From CAYSCS01 sp964429695 (GTDB taxonomy: Bacteria > Acidobacteriota > Aminicenantia > Aminicenantales > Aminicenantaceae), in assembly GCA_964429695.1 (NCBI GenBank), contig CAYSCS010000056.1:1-60512 (forward strand): a stretch of DNA of 60,512 bases. Direction: 5' to 3'. Under the pieces are notes generated by a model. It did no database searches. It was not told where the DNA came from and worked only from the letters and a program-made list of their open reading frames with translations. This document shows positions 43,794 to 53,781 of the stretch, in pieces. The translations under genes were made by a program, and so were the position numbers. The stretch's first letter is position 1, and each line of letters starts with the position of its first letter.

Positions 43794-45914
43794 ATGAGAA
43801 GAAAAAGACCGAAAAGATTATTAATTCTCCTTATGGGGCTTTTAGCTTCAAACTTCCTCATCCTTTCGAGTCTGAGTGCAGCCGAGAATTTAAAATATGA
43901 GATATGGGTAAAGCTCGATAATCAGGAGAAAATGCTTCATGGAAAAGAAAGGCTATTCTGGTCGAATAAGACCTCGGATGAGATAAAGGAAATCTGGTTT
44001 CATCTCTATTACAATGCCTTCAAGAATGAAAAAAGCACTTTGATGCAGGAAGCAAGGGAGCAGGGTAGATTCTTAGGATTAGAAGTAGGAGATGGAGAGT
44101 GGGGGTGGATAGAGGTCACGGAAATAAAGCTTGCTGATGGCAGGGATTTAAAACCCAGCATGGAATTTATTACTCCAGACGAACCCCTTCATCCCGATGA
44201 TCAGACTGTGATGAGGGTTATTCTACCCGAGCCATTGATGCCAGGTAAGGGGGTAGAGCTTGAGCTTGAGTTTCAGGCTAAGATACCAAAAGGCATTCTC
44301 CGTAGCGGTTATTATAAGGATTCATATTTCATTTCTCAGTGGTTTCCCAAACCAGGAGTGTATGAAGAGGGAAAGGGATGGAATTGCCACGAATATCACT
44401 TGAATTCTGAGTTTTATGCTGATTTTGCAGATTTTACCGTCCACATTACCGTCCCTGAAAATTTTGTGGTGGGCGCCTCGGGCAAGATGATTGAAGCTGC
44501 GAGGAATAAAGAAGAAAAAGCCATGACCTATACCTTTTATCAAGAAAATATCCATGACTTTGCCTGGACTGCGGACCCACGCTTCCTAAAGATCGAGAGG
44601 GATTTCATTGCCTCAAAGGAGATAACAGAGGAAGAGTATACAGAAATTGCTCATCGGCTCGGTTTGCCCGTTGCAGAAGTCAGACTCAATGATGTGAGGA
44701 TGATTCTCCTCATTGAACCAGAGCATAAAGTTCAGATAGAGAGACACTTTAAGGCTCTTAAGGCAGCCATCAAATATTACGGTCTGTGGTATGGACCGTA
44801 TCCTTATGAAACCATAACCATGGTTGACCCTCCCTTCCGCACAGGAAGCGGGGGGATGGAATATCCAACCCTGTTTACAGCAGGGACAGGAATTATTCGC
44901 AACGAGAGAGTCCTTTCACCCGAGGGTGTCATCGTCCATGAATATGGACACGGCTACTGGTATGGTCTTTGTGCCAATAATGAATTTGAGGAAGCATGGC
45001 TTGATGAGGGCATTAATTCCTACAGTGAGTCAAAGGTTCTGGAAAAGGCATACGGGAAAGATGTTTTATCTTTTTCAATTAATAGAATTCCGCTTGCCTG
45101 CTTCTTGAGGCTTCCTGAATATTTTGGCTACGAACTTGATAGAGCGCTTGCCATTCACGTGGTGAAAATCGATCCCATCATGACTGAGAGCTGGAAATTC
45201 ATGAATCGAGCCAGCTATACCTTGAATGTCTACATGCGCGCTGAAACTTGTCTGCACACGCTGGAGAGAGTGGTAGGAGAAGATATGATGCTTCGTATCT
45301 TGAGAACCTTCCAAACAAGATTTCGCTTCAAACATCCCCGCACAGAAGATTTCATCGCCGTGGTAAATGAAGTAACCGGAAGAGATTTTACCTGGTTTTT
45401 TGATGAACTTTTCTTTCGGACCCTTGATTTTGACTATGGATTATCCTCTCTTGTTTGTGAAAAGAAACCAACCCATTGGCGCGGAGTTTTTGATTTTGAG
45501 GGAAGAAAAGAGGAGCTCACGAAGAAGGAAATAAGGGACATGGAGAAAAAAGAGAGAAAGGAGAAAAGGGGGGAAAAAGAAAAGGACCTCTACATTACCC
45601 GCCTCATGGCTCGAAGGTTCGGGGAAGCCAGAATTGGTCAAGACCTCCGACTCAAGCTGAAGGTGGTTTTTGAGGATGGAAGTGAGGAGATCCGAGAATG
45701 GGATGGCCAGGAAAGATGGGAGCTATTTGTGTTTGAAAAGAATTCCCCGGTTCTCTATGCCCAGCTTGACCCTGAGACTATCTGGCTCATTGACTCCAAC
45801 CTCACCAACAACAGCATCAGGAGAAATCCCTCAAGAGGCGGGATTTTGAAGCTTACTTCGAGAGTTTTCTTCTGGATTCAAAACTTGCTCCAGACAATTT
45901 CGGGCTGGAGTTAA
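43794..45914 (+). CDS. Exported M1-family metallopeptidase
   Basis: The protein has 706 residues. A signal peptide (about residues 8-30, ending SLSAA) precedes an aminopeptidase N-like domain. GSGGMEYPTLF corresponds to the GAMEN substrate loop. The zinc motif is His382-Glu383-x-x-His386 with Glu405 (HEYGHGYWYGL...EAWLDEG), the canonical HExxH-x18-E. A catalytic Tyr may be in SYTLNVY. A lysine-rich stretch (KKEIRDMEKKERKEKRGEK) is inserted near residue 580. It is probably an outer-membrane or periplasmic aminopeptidase for peptide use. A membrane protein gene follows 15 bases later. Confidence 0.92.
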   Translation: MRRKRPKRLLILLMGLLASNFLILSSLSAAENLKYEIWVKLDNQEKMLHGKERLFWSNKTSDEIKEIWFHLYYNAFKNEKSTLMQEAREQGRFLGLEVGDGEWGWIEVTEIKLADGRDLKPSMEFITPDEPLHPDDQTVMRVILPEPLMPGKGVELELEFQAKIPKGILRSGYYKDSYFISQWFPKPGVYEEGKGWNCHEYHLNSEFYADFADFTVHITVPENFVVGASGKMIEAARNKEEKAMTYTFYQENIHDFAWTADPRFLKIERDFIASKEITEEEYTEIAHRLGLPVAEVRLNDVRMILLIEPEHKVQIERHFKALKAAIKYYGLWYGPYPYETITMVDPPFRTGSGGMEYPTLFTAGTGIIRNERVLSPEGVIVHEYGHGYWYGLCANNEFEEAWLDEGINSYSESKVLEKAYGKDVLSFSINRIPLACFLRLPEYFGYELDRALAIHVVKIDPIMTESWKFMNRASYTLNVYMRAETCLHTLERVVGEDMMLRILRTFQTRFRFKHPRTEDFIAVVNEVTGRDFTWFFDELFFRTLDFDYGLSSLVCEKKPTHWRGVFDFEGRKEELTKKEIRDMEKKERKEKRGEKEKDLYITRLMARRFGEARIGQDLRLKLKVVFEDGSEEIREWDGQERWELFVFEKNSPVLYAQLDPETIWLIDSNLTNNSIRRNPSRGGILKLTSRVFFWIQNLLQTISGWS

Positions 45915-45929
45915 GGAAGGGAGAAAGGA

Positions 45930-46787
45930 ATGAAAATGATGAAAATTTTTATAAAAGGTCTGGGGACGACAAACAGGAAAATTATGATTGCCGTGTATTT
46001 GTGGTTAATAAATTCTGCGTTTTCAGCCTTGATTGTGGCTCCTTTATATTTCATGTTCAAGGGTGACTTTTCTCGCTCTTTGATGGGGGAGAAGCTTCTA
46101 AAGGGCTCGGACTTGTTGTGGCTCGGGGATTTGCTTTACAAACATAGAAACAACTGGCCCTCCTTGCTGGGGAGTTTGATTGTCACTTCATTTCTTTTCC
46201 TTCTTCTCTATATTTTCCTCAATGGAGGGATTTTAGGAAGCATTACCTCTCAGGAAAAAAAGGTTTGCTTTTCGAGTTTTTTTTCCGATTGTGGAAAATA
46301 TTTTTGGAGGTTCCTGAGAGTTTTCTTGATCTCGATTGTGAGCTACGCGATAATCTTTTTGCTCTTGGGGAAAGCCATATCTTCCCTGCTAAAAATCTGG
46401 ACAAAATCTGCCTCTACAGAGTGGCCTCTTATCCTTTCTTCAAATTTGAAATTCTTGCTCTTCATTCTTCTTTTTTCTCTGGTGAGGATGTTTTTTGATT
46501 ATGTGAGAATTAGGCTCGTGGTCGAAAAGAGCAGAAAAGCCATCAGAGCCACTCTTTTGACATTTTCTTTTTTAAAGAAAAGATTCTGGAAGGCATGGTC
46601 TCTTTATCTTACAATAGCCCTGATCTCTATCTTTTTCTTGGTTATATTCCTTGCTGTTTCCAGCCACTTTCCAGGAGTGATGAATCTATTTCTGTTTTCA
46701 ATCCTCTGGCAACAGGTATATGTTTTCTCCCGAATGTGGACTAAAGTTCTCTTTTTCTCCACAGAGTTTCATTTGTTTATCTCCTGA
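45930..46787 (+). CDS. Multi-pass membrane protein, unknown function
   Basis: The protein has 285 residues with about five or six hydrophobic helices, separated by basic loops (KGLGTTNRK, RIRLVVEKSRKAIRA, KKRFWK). No family motif is recognised. The layout is like small DUF-type integral proteins. It starts 15 bases after the M1 peptidase, with GGAGAAAGGA before its ATG, so it is probably made with the peptidase. Confidence 0.75.
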   Translation: MKMMKIFIKGLGTTNRKIMIAVYLWLINSAFSALIVAPLYFMFKGDFSRSLMGEKLLKGSDLLWLGDLLYKHRNNWPSLLGSLIVTSFLFLLLYIFLNGGILGSITSQEKKVCFSSFFSDCGKYFWRFLRVFLISIVSYAIIFLLLGKAISSLLKIWTKSASTEWPLILSSNLKFLLFILLFSLVRMFFDYVRIRLVVEKSRKAIRATLLTFSFLKKRFWKAWSLYLTIALISIFFLVIFLAVSSHFPGVMNLFLFSILWQQVYVFSRMWTKVLFFSTEFHLFIS

Positions 46788-46894
46788 AAAGTAAGAGTTT
46801 TTTTTCTCTTAGGGCATTATCTTCGTCTTTAAATTTTAATTTGAAGAGAGAAGACAAATGATTTATAAAAAGAAAGAAGAAAGGAGCGATTAAC

Positions 46895-47479
46895 ATGCAT
46901 AAAAAAGAGACCTTGAAGGATGGTAAAGAAGTTTTAATCCGAGAGTTGACTCTTGAAGACCTAGATAGGTTGATGAAGTTTTATCGAGAGCTTCCCCTCG
47001 AAGACAGAAAATATTTGAGAGTGGATGTCACCAACAGAGATGTAGTTAAAGAGAGAATCGCGATGAGCAAGACGGGAAAGGTGTTTCGGATCGTGGCACT
47101 TGATGGAGATGAGATTGTAGCCGATGGGGCGCTCGAGCTTTCGCCAGAAGAATGGAGCAAACATCTTGGCGAGCTAAGGGTGATTGTGGCTAAGGCATAT
47201 CAGAGAAAAGGACTGGGAATGATTATGATGAGAGAACTTTATCATCTGGCTGCAGAGAAAAAAGTGGAGAAGCTCGTGGTGAGGATGATGAGACCTCAAA
47301 TTGCAGCGCGCAACATATGCAGAAAATTAGGGTTCCACGAAGAGCATCTTTTCCCTGACTATGTTAAAGATATGGAAGGCAAGCCACAGGATCTAATCGT
47401 CATGACCTGCAACATGAATGAATTCTGGAAGGAGCTCGAGCGCTTTTACCTAGATTCAGATTGGCAACGTTGCCGATGA
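46895..47479 (+). CDS. GNAT-family N-acetyltransferase
   Basis: The protein has 194 residues. Acetyl-CoA binding motif A is ELRVIVAKAYQRKGLGMIMM (R/Q-x-x-G-x-G/A as QRKGLGMI), with the preceding substrate strand IVADGALEL and motif B AAEKKVEKLVVRMM...NICRKLGFHEE. It is of the RimI/YhhY-like general group; substrate unknown. AAAGGAG precedes the ATG. Its stop overlaps an ATG of the aminotransferase frame, so the two are probably coupled. Confidence 0.88.
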   Translation: MHKKETLKDGKEVLIRELTLEDLDRLMKFYRELPLEDRKYLRVDVTNRDVVKERIAMSKTGKVFRIVALDGDEIVADGALELSPEEWSKHLGELRVIVAKAYQRKGLGMIMMRELYHLAAEKKVEKLVVRMMRPQIAARNICRKLGFHEEHLFPDYVKDMEGKPQDLIVMTCNMNEFWKELERFYLDSDWQRCR

Positions 47480-47487
47480 GGAAAAAA

Positions 47488-48747
47488 ATGGTCGATATTC
47501 ATAAAAGGCTTGCCCAAAGGGCAAAATACCGTACCCCTTCTCCCATAAGAGAACTCTACAGGTTCATGCAGATTGAAGGCATGATCTCTCTTGGAGGGGG
47601 ATACCCAAATCCCAAAACTTTTGTTTTCGACAGAATGAACCTTGAATTTAAAGGTGGTAAGAGGATTTCTCTAGAGAGGAGTGAACTCGAGGCAGCCTCC
47701 CAATATGGTCCTTCAGATGCTCACCCCATGCTCCGAAAGGAGCTCGTCGCCTGGCATTACTGGAAAGACAAAGTCAAATTGAATGATTCGCAGCTTGTAG
47801 TCCTCAATGGCTCCCAAGAAGGACTTTTCATAATGGCCTACCTTTTTCTCGAAAAGGAAGATAGTGTTGTCGTTTCAGAGCCAACTTATCCTGGAGCTAT
47901 TTCAGCCTTCAAGGCGTTTACCAATAACTTCATCTCAGTCTCAATCGATGAGAAAGGAATGGTCACTGAAGAACTGGAAGAAGTGCTCCATAAAATCAGA
48001 AGAGATTCGGGAAGACTGCCTAAATTCATCTATGAAATTCCAAACGGACACAACCCCGCAGGTGTCTCTCTTTATGAGGAGAGAAGAAGACATTTACTCG
48101 AGATAGCCCGCGAGTTTGACCTTCTTGTGCTTGAAGATGACCCTTATCAACTGATAAGCCTTGAGGATAAGCCTCGCCTAAAAACTATACAGAGTCTGGA
48201 TGAGGAGGGAAGGGTTGTGCGCCTTGATAGCTTCTCAAAAATTTTTGCACCTGGTTTAAGGCTTGGCTATGTTTCAGGCTCAGAAGAGATCATCAGGCAA
48301 TTTGTTATCTTCAAGCAATCCTCAAACCTCCATACAAGCATCTTCATTCAGGAAATTCTCTACAGGTATCTGAGGTCTCACGGGTACCAAACTTTCGCCG
48401 AGCATATCCATCAAAATTGCAAACTCTACCGAAGAAATAGAGAGGCGATGGTCGAGGCAGCGAAGAAGTATCTTCCCCCTGAAGTCAAGTATAATGTCCC
48501 GAGGGAAGGGATGTTTATCTGGTTTGAGCTCCCCCCAAAGTTTCAGGCAAAAAAGATGATAGAGAAATATTCTCAAGAGTTAAAGGTTCTTCTCGTTCCG
48601 GGTGAGGCTTTTTCTACAAGAGATGGATGCAAAAATTGTATGCGCGCAAGCTTCAGCCTCGTCACCCCTTCTCAGATTGAAGAAGGCATCAAGCGCTTTG
48701 GGGAGATGATTCGCCTTGAGAGGGATAGCGCCTCACCCCAGATATAA
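47488..48747 (+). CDS. PLP-dependent aminotransferase, class I/II (2-aminoadipate/KAT type)
   Basis: This is a fold-type I aminotransferase. Features: MISLGGGYPNP (substrate loop as in LysN/KAT II-like enzymes), VLNGSQEGLFIMAYLFL, ENPxGxS-like NGHNPAGVSL, LEDDPYQ, and the PLP lysine in DSFSKIFAPGLRLGY, with the C-terminal carboxylate-binding Arg in MRASFSL. The start at 47488 has GAGG at 47478-47481; alternatives at 47476 (ATGA overlap with GNAT) and TTG 47461 exist. Length 420. A broad role in transamination of aromatic, branched or 2-aminoadipate-type amino acids is likely. Confidence 0.92.
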   Translation: MVDIHKRLAQRAKYRTPSPIRELYRFMQIEGMISLGGGYPNPKTFVFDRMNLEFKGGKRISLERSELEAASQYGPSDAHPMLRKELVAWHYWKDKVKLNDSQLVVLNGSQEGLFIMAYLFLEKEDSVVVSEPTYPGAISAFKAFTNNFISVSIDEKGMVTEELEEVLHKIRRDSGRLPKFIYEIPNGHNPAGVSLYEERRRHLLEIAREFDLLVLEDDPYQLISLEDKPRLKTIQSLDEEGRVVRLDSFSKIFAPGLRLGYVSGSEEIIRQFVIFKQSSNLHTSIFIQEILYRYLRSHGYQTFAEHIHQNCKLYRRNREAMVEAAKKYLPPEVKYNVPREGMFIWFELPPKFQAKKMIEKYSQELKVLLVPGEAFSTRDGCKNCMRASFSLVTPSQIEEGIKRFGEMIRLERDSASPQI

Positions 48748-48769
48748 AATAAATAAGGGAGGCAGTTTT

Positions 48770-50473
48770 TCATTTTCTGTATAAAATCTTGCCTCCTACA
48801 ATGGTATAAACAACTTCTGTTTGGAGAATCTCCTCTTCGGGAATAATCATGATGTCTTTAGAGAGCACGGTGATATCGGCGAGTTTCCCTTTACTCAAAG
48901 AGCCAAGGAGGTCTTCTTGGAAGGAGGCATAAGCCCCGTTTAAGGTATAGGTACGGAGAGCTTCTTCCCTTGTCATTTTTTGTTCTTCAAAAAAAGGCAT
49001 CCCATCTTTCATCTTCCTCGTCACCGAGGCATAGAAACAGGCAAGAGGGTCCACATCTTCAACGGGGGCATCTGTTCCATTTGAAATGATTGCCTTTGTT
49101 TTCATCAATTTCTGCCAGACATAAGCTCCTTCTTCTGCCCTTTTTTCTCCCAGACGCTTGATTACCCATGGCCCATCGGATGAGCAATGGATTCCCTGCA
49201 TCGAAGCTATGACTCGAAGTTGGCCGAAGCGCGGTATGTCTGAGGGATGAAGATGCTGGGCGTGTTCTATTCTCCAGCGCAGGTCCTTTTTCTCTGGATA
49301 GGCTTTGAAAGTTTCTTCATAGATGTTGAGTGTTTCTCTATTTGCCCTATCCCCTATGGCATGAGTGCAGAGCTGAAAATCATTTTCGATTGCCAGGCGA
49401 GCGGTCTCTTTAATTTCTTCGACTGAAGTTATGTTCAAGCCGTAACTTGAGGGGAGGTCCTGATAGGGTTCAAGGAGCCAGGCACCATGAGCTCCAAGTG
49501 CCCCATCTATCAAGCACTTTATGGAACGCACCGTGAGATGGTTATTCCCGAAGCCAAGAATCTTGTATTCTGAAAGTCGCTTCTTGAGTTCTTCGTTTTT
49601 TTCTCTCACCATGACATAGAGCCTGAGGCCAATCCTTCCCTCAGCAACCACTTCTTTATAGAGATCTATTGTTTCAAAAGAAACGCCGGCATCATGGAGG
49701 CTCGTTATTCCTTTGGAGAGGCATTCTTTATCAGCAAGTTCTATCGTCTTTATTCGAGAGGCCTTGATTTCTTCGGGGGTTCGCTTTTCAAGATATGATT
49801 GGAAGGCAGCCTCAAGAAGGTTCTGAGCTGTTTCTCGGAAAACACCGATAGGGTTTCCCTTTGAATCCTTGAGAATCTCACCCCCTTTTGGGTCTGGTGT
49901 GTGTTTTGTAATTCCGGCAAGTTCCATGGCTTTTGCATTTGCGAGAGATGAATGACCGCTGGCATGGGTGAGAAGGACAGGATTTCGAGGAGAGACTTTG
50001 CTTAGCTCATCATGATAGGGGAGACCCTCAAAGTTAGGCTCGGGTGTTCTCTCCCATTTCTCCTGGTGCCAGCCTCTTCCGATTATCCATTCACCTTCCT
50101 TTGCTTTTTGGACCGCCTCTTTCACCATTTGAACTATTTCCTCCCAGTCTTTTGCTTTCCCAAGATCAAGTGATAACTTTGCTTCGCCGATTGCCATAAA
50201 ATGAGCATGAGAGTCTATGAATCCAGGTAGAGCAAGCTTACCTTCGAGGTCAATTACTTCAGTTTTTTCTCCTATGTATCCCATTATCTCCTTGTTTTTC
50301 CCGACATGAACGATTCTATCTCCCCGAATCGCAAGCGCCTCTGCTTCTTCGAGCTTAGGGTCGACGGTCACAATCTTTCCCTTGATTAAAACTAAGTCAG
50401 CTGGCTCTTTTTTCTGTTGACAGCCTGAGAAAATGCAGATGATAAGAAAGAAAATGATTAATTTTTTATGCAT
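48770..50473 (-). CDS. Exported amidohydrolase lipoprotein (YtcJ-like)
   Basis: The protein has 567 residues. The lipoprotein signal ends IFSGC (Cys18). An amidohydrolase_3 domain follows: GFIDSHAHF (metal His pair), HASGHSSLANAKAM, SLHDAG, CTHAIGDRANRETL (metal His), RIEHAQHL and SNGTDAPVEDVDP (metal Asp). YtcJ-type enzymes hydrolyse N-substituted amides or cyclic imides. It is divergent from nothing and convergent with the aminotransferase 22 bases away. Placement in the envelope with peptidases suggests peptide or amide breakdown. Confidence 0.92.
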   Translation of the reverse strand: MHKKLIIFFLIICIFSGCQQKKEPADLVLIKGKIVTVDPKLEEAEALAIRGDRIVHVGKNKEIMGYIGEKTEVIDLEGKLALPGFIDSHAHFMAIGEAKLSLDLGKAKDWEEIVQMVKEAVQKAKEGEWIIGRGWHQEKWERTPEPNFEGLPYHDELSKVSPRNPVLLTHASGHSSLANAKAMELAGITKHTPDPKGGEILKDSKGNPIGVFRETAQNLLEAAFQSYLEKRTPEEIKASRIKTIELADKECLSKGITSLHDAGVSFETIDLYKEVVAEGRIGLRLYVMVREKNEELKKRLSEYKILGFGNNHLTVRSIKCLIDGALGAHGAWLLEPYQDLPSSYGLNITSVEEIKETARLAIENDFQLCTHAIGDRANRETLNIYEETFKAYPEKKDLRWRIEHAQHLHPSDIPRFGQLRVIASMQGIHCSSDGPWVIKRLGEKRAEEGAYVWQKLMKTKAIISNGTDAPVEDVDPLACFYASVTRKMKDGMPFFEEQKMTREEALRTYTLNGAYASFQEDLLGSLSKGKLADITVLSKDIMIIPEEEILQTEVVYTIVGGKILYRK

Positions 50474-50532
50474 CGCTACTCTCCTTATTAGCTTAAGAAT
50501 TAATTTTTATTTAAAATCAATTTTCTCCTAAA

Positions 50533-53500
50533 TTATAAATTAATCGGCTTTCCCCGGTGAAGGATTGAATATCCTGCCCTCTCTACTTCTTCTGCAAAAG
50601 GCTCGTAATCTTTCTCAAAGAACTCGTTGAGGAAAGAAATTTCTTTTTTGACTATTTCTTCCAGTCGCTTGAACTCCTGCAGCTGTCCCTCTGTGGGTGA
50701 ATCAAGCGCTGACTGGAGCCTTGAATCAAGAGAGAGAAGCAGACTTTGAACCTCGGTTTCTTTAAATATTCCAGACCTATCTCGGGGAGGGGAGAGGCGA
50801 TTGGCAATCTCTTTCAACCTTTCTTTCATGGTTTGACATTTTTTCTCTATTCCCTCCCTCTTCATCTCCTCGCCTTCATCGATTCTCTTTAAAAGAGTTT
50901 CTAAAGACTCCAAGGATTTTTCGATTTTCTTGTAAGCCTCTGTTATGGCCTCTATGTACTTTCCGTTTTTCATGATGAGCTCGTATTTTTCCTTTCTTTC
51001 CTTTTCCGGGAGAGGATAGCGGGGATCGGGATGGACTTCAAAGGATTGCTCTACGCTTTCATTTTCTAATTGAATTCTTACTTTATATTTCCCCGGCAGG
51101 ACAAGGGGCCCTATCTGGGGAAAGAATCCTTCAAATGGGTCGAAAAGAGTCTTAAATGGTTCATGGCGAAGGTCCCAGTTTATTCTGTTCATTCCGTATT
51201 TTTTCTCACCTTTCAAGGTCCGGACGAGCTTTCCCTCGGAATCAAAGATTTCGATCTTAATCGACTCTTTTTGAGCCTCATTTTCTGAGGTTTTCTTGAG
51301 TGCTTCTTCGCTTAGAGAGTAGGTAATGAGGGCACCATATTTTCGGTTTTCACCCTGAAACTCAGCATCTCCAGGGGCTAGATACCCCATCGTCATCCAG
51401 CCCGTACGGAATTGATAAACATCGTTTACCTTGAAGAGATGTAATTTTCGATTTTTTATTTCTTCCTTAAGCTCTCGCAAAGGAGTGATGTCATCCAGAA
51501 TGTAGAGCGAACGTCCGTGTGTTCCCACTACAAGGTCATGATCTCGGGGATGGATTACAATGTCATTAACAGGGACAGTGGGGAAGCCGTGAGTCCATTT
51601 CATCCAGCTTTTTCCCCTATCTAGGCTCACGAACAGCCCGAACTCTGTGCCTAGGAAGAGGAGGTTTCTTTCCCCTGGGTCTTCTCTTATGACATGGATA
51701 AATCCATCTATTTCAGGTGTTACTAGGCTTGTCCAGGTTTCCCCATAGTCCTCGGTCATGAAGAGGTAAGGTTTCCAGTTTGAGCGGCGATGGTCGTCGA
51801 AGGCAACATAGGCAGTCCCTGGGTCGTGATGGGAAGCTTCGATACAGGGAATCCATGTCCCAGGAGGCGGTGCCGAACCTTTTTTTCCTAAAATTTTAGG
51901 AGAGAGGTCTTTCCAGGTAGCCCCATCATCTTGGGTGAGCTGGACCTTACCATCATCAGTTCCGACCCAGATCATCCCTCTTTTGAGTGGAGAAGGAGCA
52001 ATGGTCAAAATAGTACAGTGGTTTTCAGCATGAGTCACGTCCCTTGTCAACCCACCACTTTCAGCCTGTTTTTGTTTCTCAGGGTCATTTGAAGTGAGGT
52101 CAGGGCTTATTATCTTCCAGGTCCTCCCTTCATCTGTGCTCTTATGCAGGAATTGGCTTCCGTAATAAAGAATATGGGGATCGAAGGGGTCTACGGCGAT
52201 GGCTGCGTTCCAGTTGAAACGAAGCTCGACTCCCTCAGGAGAAGGAGGCCGAATGTCTTTTTGTTCACCAGTTTCTGTGTTAAAGCGCATGAGATAGCCC
52301 CCTTGAGACATACAGTAGCCAAGTTTCGTGTCTTTCGGGTGAGCAAGAGTCCCGAATCCATCCCCAAACCCTACAGGTTGCCAGTGAAAATTAAATATTG
52401 CTGGGCCGTTGAGAACCCAGCTTGGCCCACGCCAGGAGCCATTGTCTTGGAGACCTCCATAGATGTTGTAAGGTCTTTCAAGGTCAACGCTGACATGGTA
52501 GTACTGACCTAGAGGGAGATTCTGGACAAAGTCCCAGCTCTTCCCCCCATTAAAGGTAAAGGCAATCCCACCATCTCCTCCCACGATCATCCTCTCCCCG
52601 TCTTCGGGATGAATCCAGAGTTCATGAAAGTCCCCATGAACAGCGAAGAAAGACATGAGAGGCTTAAAAGACTTTCCTCCATCTATGCTGATATCAAGAT
52701 TGCCTCCAAGTCTGTACACCGTGTTTTCCTTTGCAGGGTGGACTCGAATGTCAGAATAATAGAAAGGCCTGGGGCTTACGCCTGGGCTATCGTTAACGAT
52801 TTTCCAGGTTCTGCCACCGTCTTCTGAGCGACAGAGGGCACTTCTTTCAGCCTCGACGAGAGCATAGACTATCTCCGGATTGCTTCTTGAGAATGAAATG
52901 CCTATGCGCCCGAGGTTTCCTTTAGGAAGGCCATCCTTCTCGGTAATTTTCTTCCAGGTTTCCCCTCCATCTGTGCTTAAGTATAAGCCACTGCTAGGTC
53001 CTCCTGAATTGAAAAACCATGGCCACCTTCGATGTTCCCACATGGCAGCGAGCAAGCGATTCGGGTTTCGAGGGTCTATGGCAAGGTCTGCTGCTCCTGT
53101 TTTTTCATCCACATAGAGAACTTTCCTCCATGTCTTACCCCCATCTTCTGTCTTGAATATCCCTCTTTCGGGATTCTCTCCCCAGGTTGTCCCCATGGCA
53201 GCCACAAAAGCTGTCTCAGTTCTGGTAGGGTCAAGAAGCACCCTGCTTATCCTCTCCGTCTTTTCTAATCCCAGAAACTGCCAGGTCTCTCCTCCATCGA
53301 GACTCTTAAACACCCCTCTCCCCACTCCCGCGCTATTTCGCGGATTTGCCTCTCCCGTGCCTACCCAAATTACTTCTGGTCTCTGTTGGTCTATGGTCAC
53401 ATCTCCGATTGAAGAGGTGGGCTCGCTGTCAAAGATTGGTTTCCAGGTAACACCACCATCCACAGATTTCCAGATTCCGCCAGTTGCGGTTCCCACATAG

Positions 53501-53697
53501 ATTATTCTTGGGTCAGAGAGGACAACATCGACTGCAGCAATTCTGCCGCTCATTCCGGCAGGTCCTATGGAGCGGGCTTTTAGACCTGCAAAATAATCGC
53601 TCCCGTATCTTTTTGCGGCTTGAGAAAGGCCTGGAGGAAAAACAAAGAAAATGAGTCCGATAATTGTTGATAAATACTTACCCACATTCTTTTTCAT
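50533..53697 (-). CDS. Secreted sortilin/VPS10-type beta-propeller protein (BNR repeats)
   Basis: The protein has 1054 residues with a signal peptide (about residues 6-27, GLSQAA). It has many Asp-box/BNR blades of the S-x-D-G-G-x-T-W type (GIWKSVDGGVTWK, KSLDGGETWQ, KTEDGGKTWRK, RSEDGGRTWK, LTQDDGATWK, MTEDYGETWTS, SLDRGKSW), arranged as a large VPS10-like propeller. The C-terminal third carries a beta-sandwich (YSLSEEALKK, GKLVRTLKGEKKYGMNRINWDLRHE) and a helical end. Annotated in such genomes as glycosyl hydrolases, but no catalytic acid pair is evident. It lies between two peptidase-type genes on the same strand. Confidence 0.88.
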   Translation of the reverse strand: MKKNVGKYLSTIIGLIFFVFPPGLSQAAKRYGSDYFAGLKARSIGPAGMSGRIAAVDVVLSDPRIIYVGTATGGIWKSVDGGVTWKPIFDSEPTSSIGDVTIDQQRPEVIWVGTGEANPRNSAGVGRGVFKSLDGGETWQFLGLEKTERISRVLLDPTRTETAFVAAMGTTWGENPERGIFKTEDGGKTWRKVLYVDEKTGAADLAIDPRNPNRLLAAMWEHRRWPWFFNSGGPSSGLYLSTDGGETWKKITEKDGLPKGNLGRIGISFSRSNPEIVYALVEAERSALCRSEDGGRTWKIVNDSPGVSPRPFYYSDIRVHPAKENTVYRLGGNLDISIDGGKSFKPLMSFFAVHGDFHELWIHPEDGERMIVGGDGGIAFTFNGGKSWDFVQNLPLGQYYHVSVDLERPYNIYGGLQDNGSWRGPSWVLNGPAIFNFHWQPVGFGDGFGTLAHPKDTKLGYCMSQGGYLMRFNTETGEQKDIRPPSPEGVELRFNWNAAIAVDPFDPHILYYGSQFLHKSTDEGRTWKIISPDLTSNDPEKQKQAESGGLTRDVTHAENHCTILTIAPSPLKRGMIWVGTDDGKVQLTQDDGATWKDLSPKILGKKGSAPPPGTWIPCIEASHHDPGTAYVAFDDHRRSNWKPYLFMTEDYGETWTSLVTPEIDGFIHVIREDPGERNLLFLGTEFGLFVSLDRGKSWMKWTHGFPTVPVNDIVIHPRDHDLVVGTHGRSLYILDDITPLRELKEEIKNRKLHLFKVNDVYQFRTGWMTMGYLAPGDAEFQGENRKYGALITYSLSEEALKKTSENEAQKESIKIEIFDSEGKLVRTLKGEKKYGMNRINWDLRHEPFKTLFDPFEGFFPQIGPLVLPGKYKVRIQLENESVEQSFEVHPDPRYPLPEKERKEKYELIMKNGKYIEAITEAYKKIEKSLESLETLLKRIDEGEEMKREGIEKKCQTMKERLKEIANRLSPPRDRSGIFKETEVQSLLLSLDSRLQSALDSPTEGQLQEFKRLEEIVKKEISFLNEFFEKDYEPFAEEVERAGYSILHRGKPINL

Positions 53698-53781
53698 TCA
53701 CTTCCTCCTTCCATTTTTTTAATTTATCTTAAATCTTATTAAAACCCAATTCATGAGCAGGAAAAAGAGGTTCTTGAGAGC

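Noticed and set aside
48757..48796. Inverted repeat GGAGGCA...TGCCTCC between convergent genes as a terminator
   Set aside because: Loop of 25 bases, overlaps the amidohydrolase coding end, no proper T-run.
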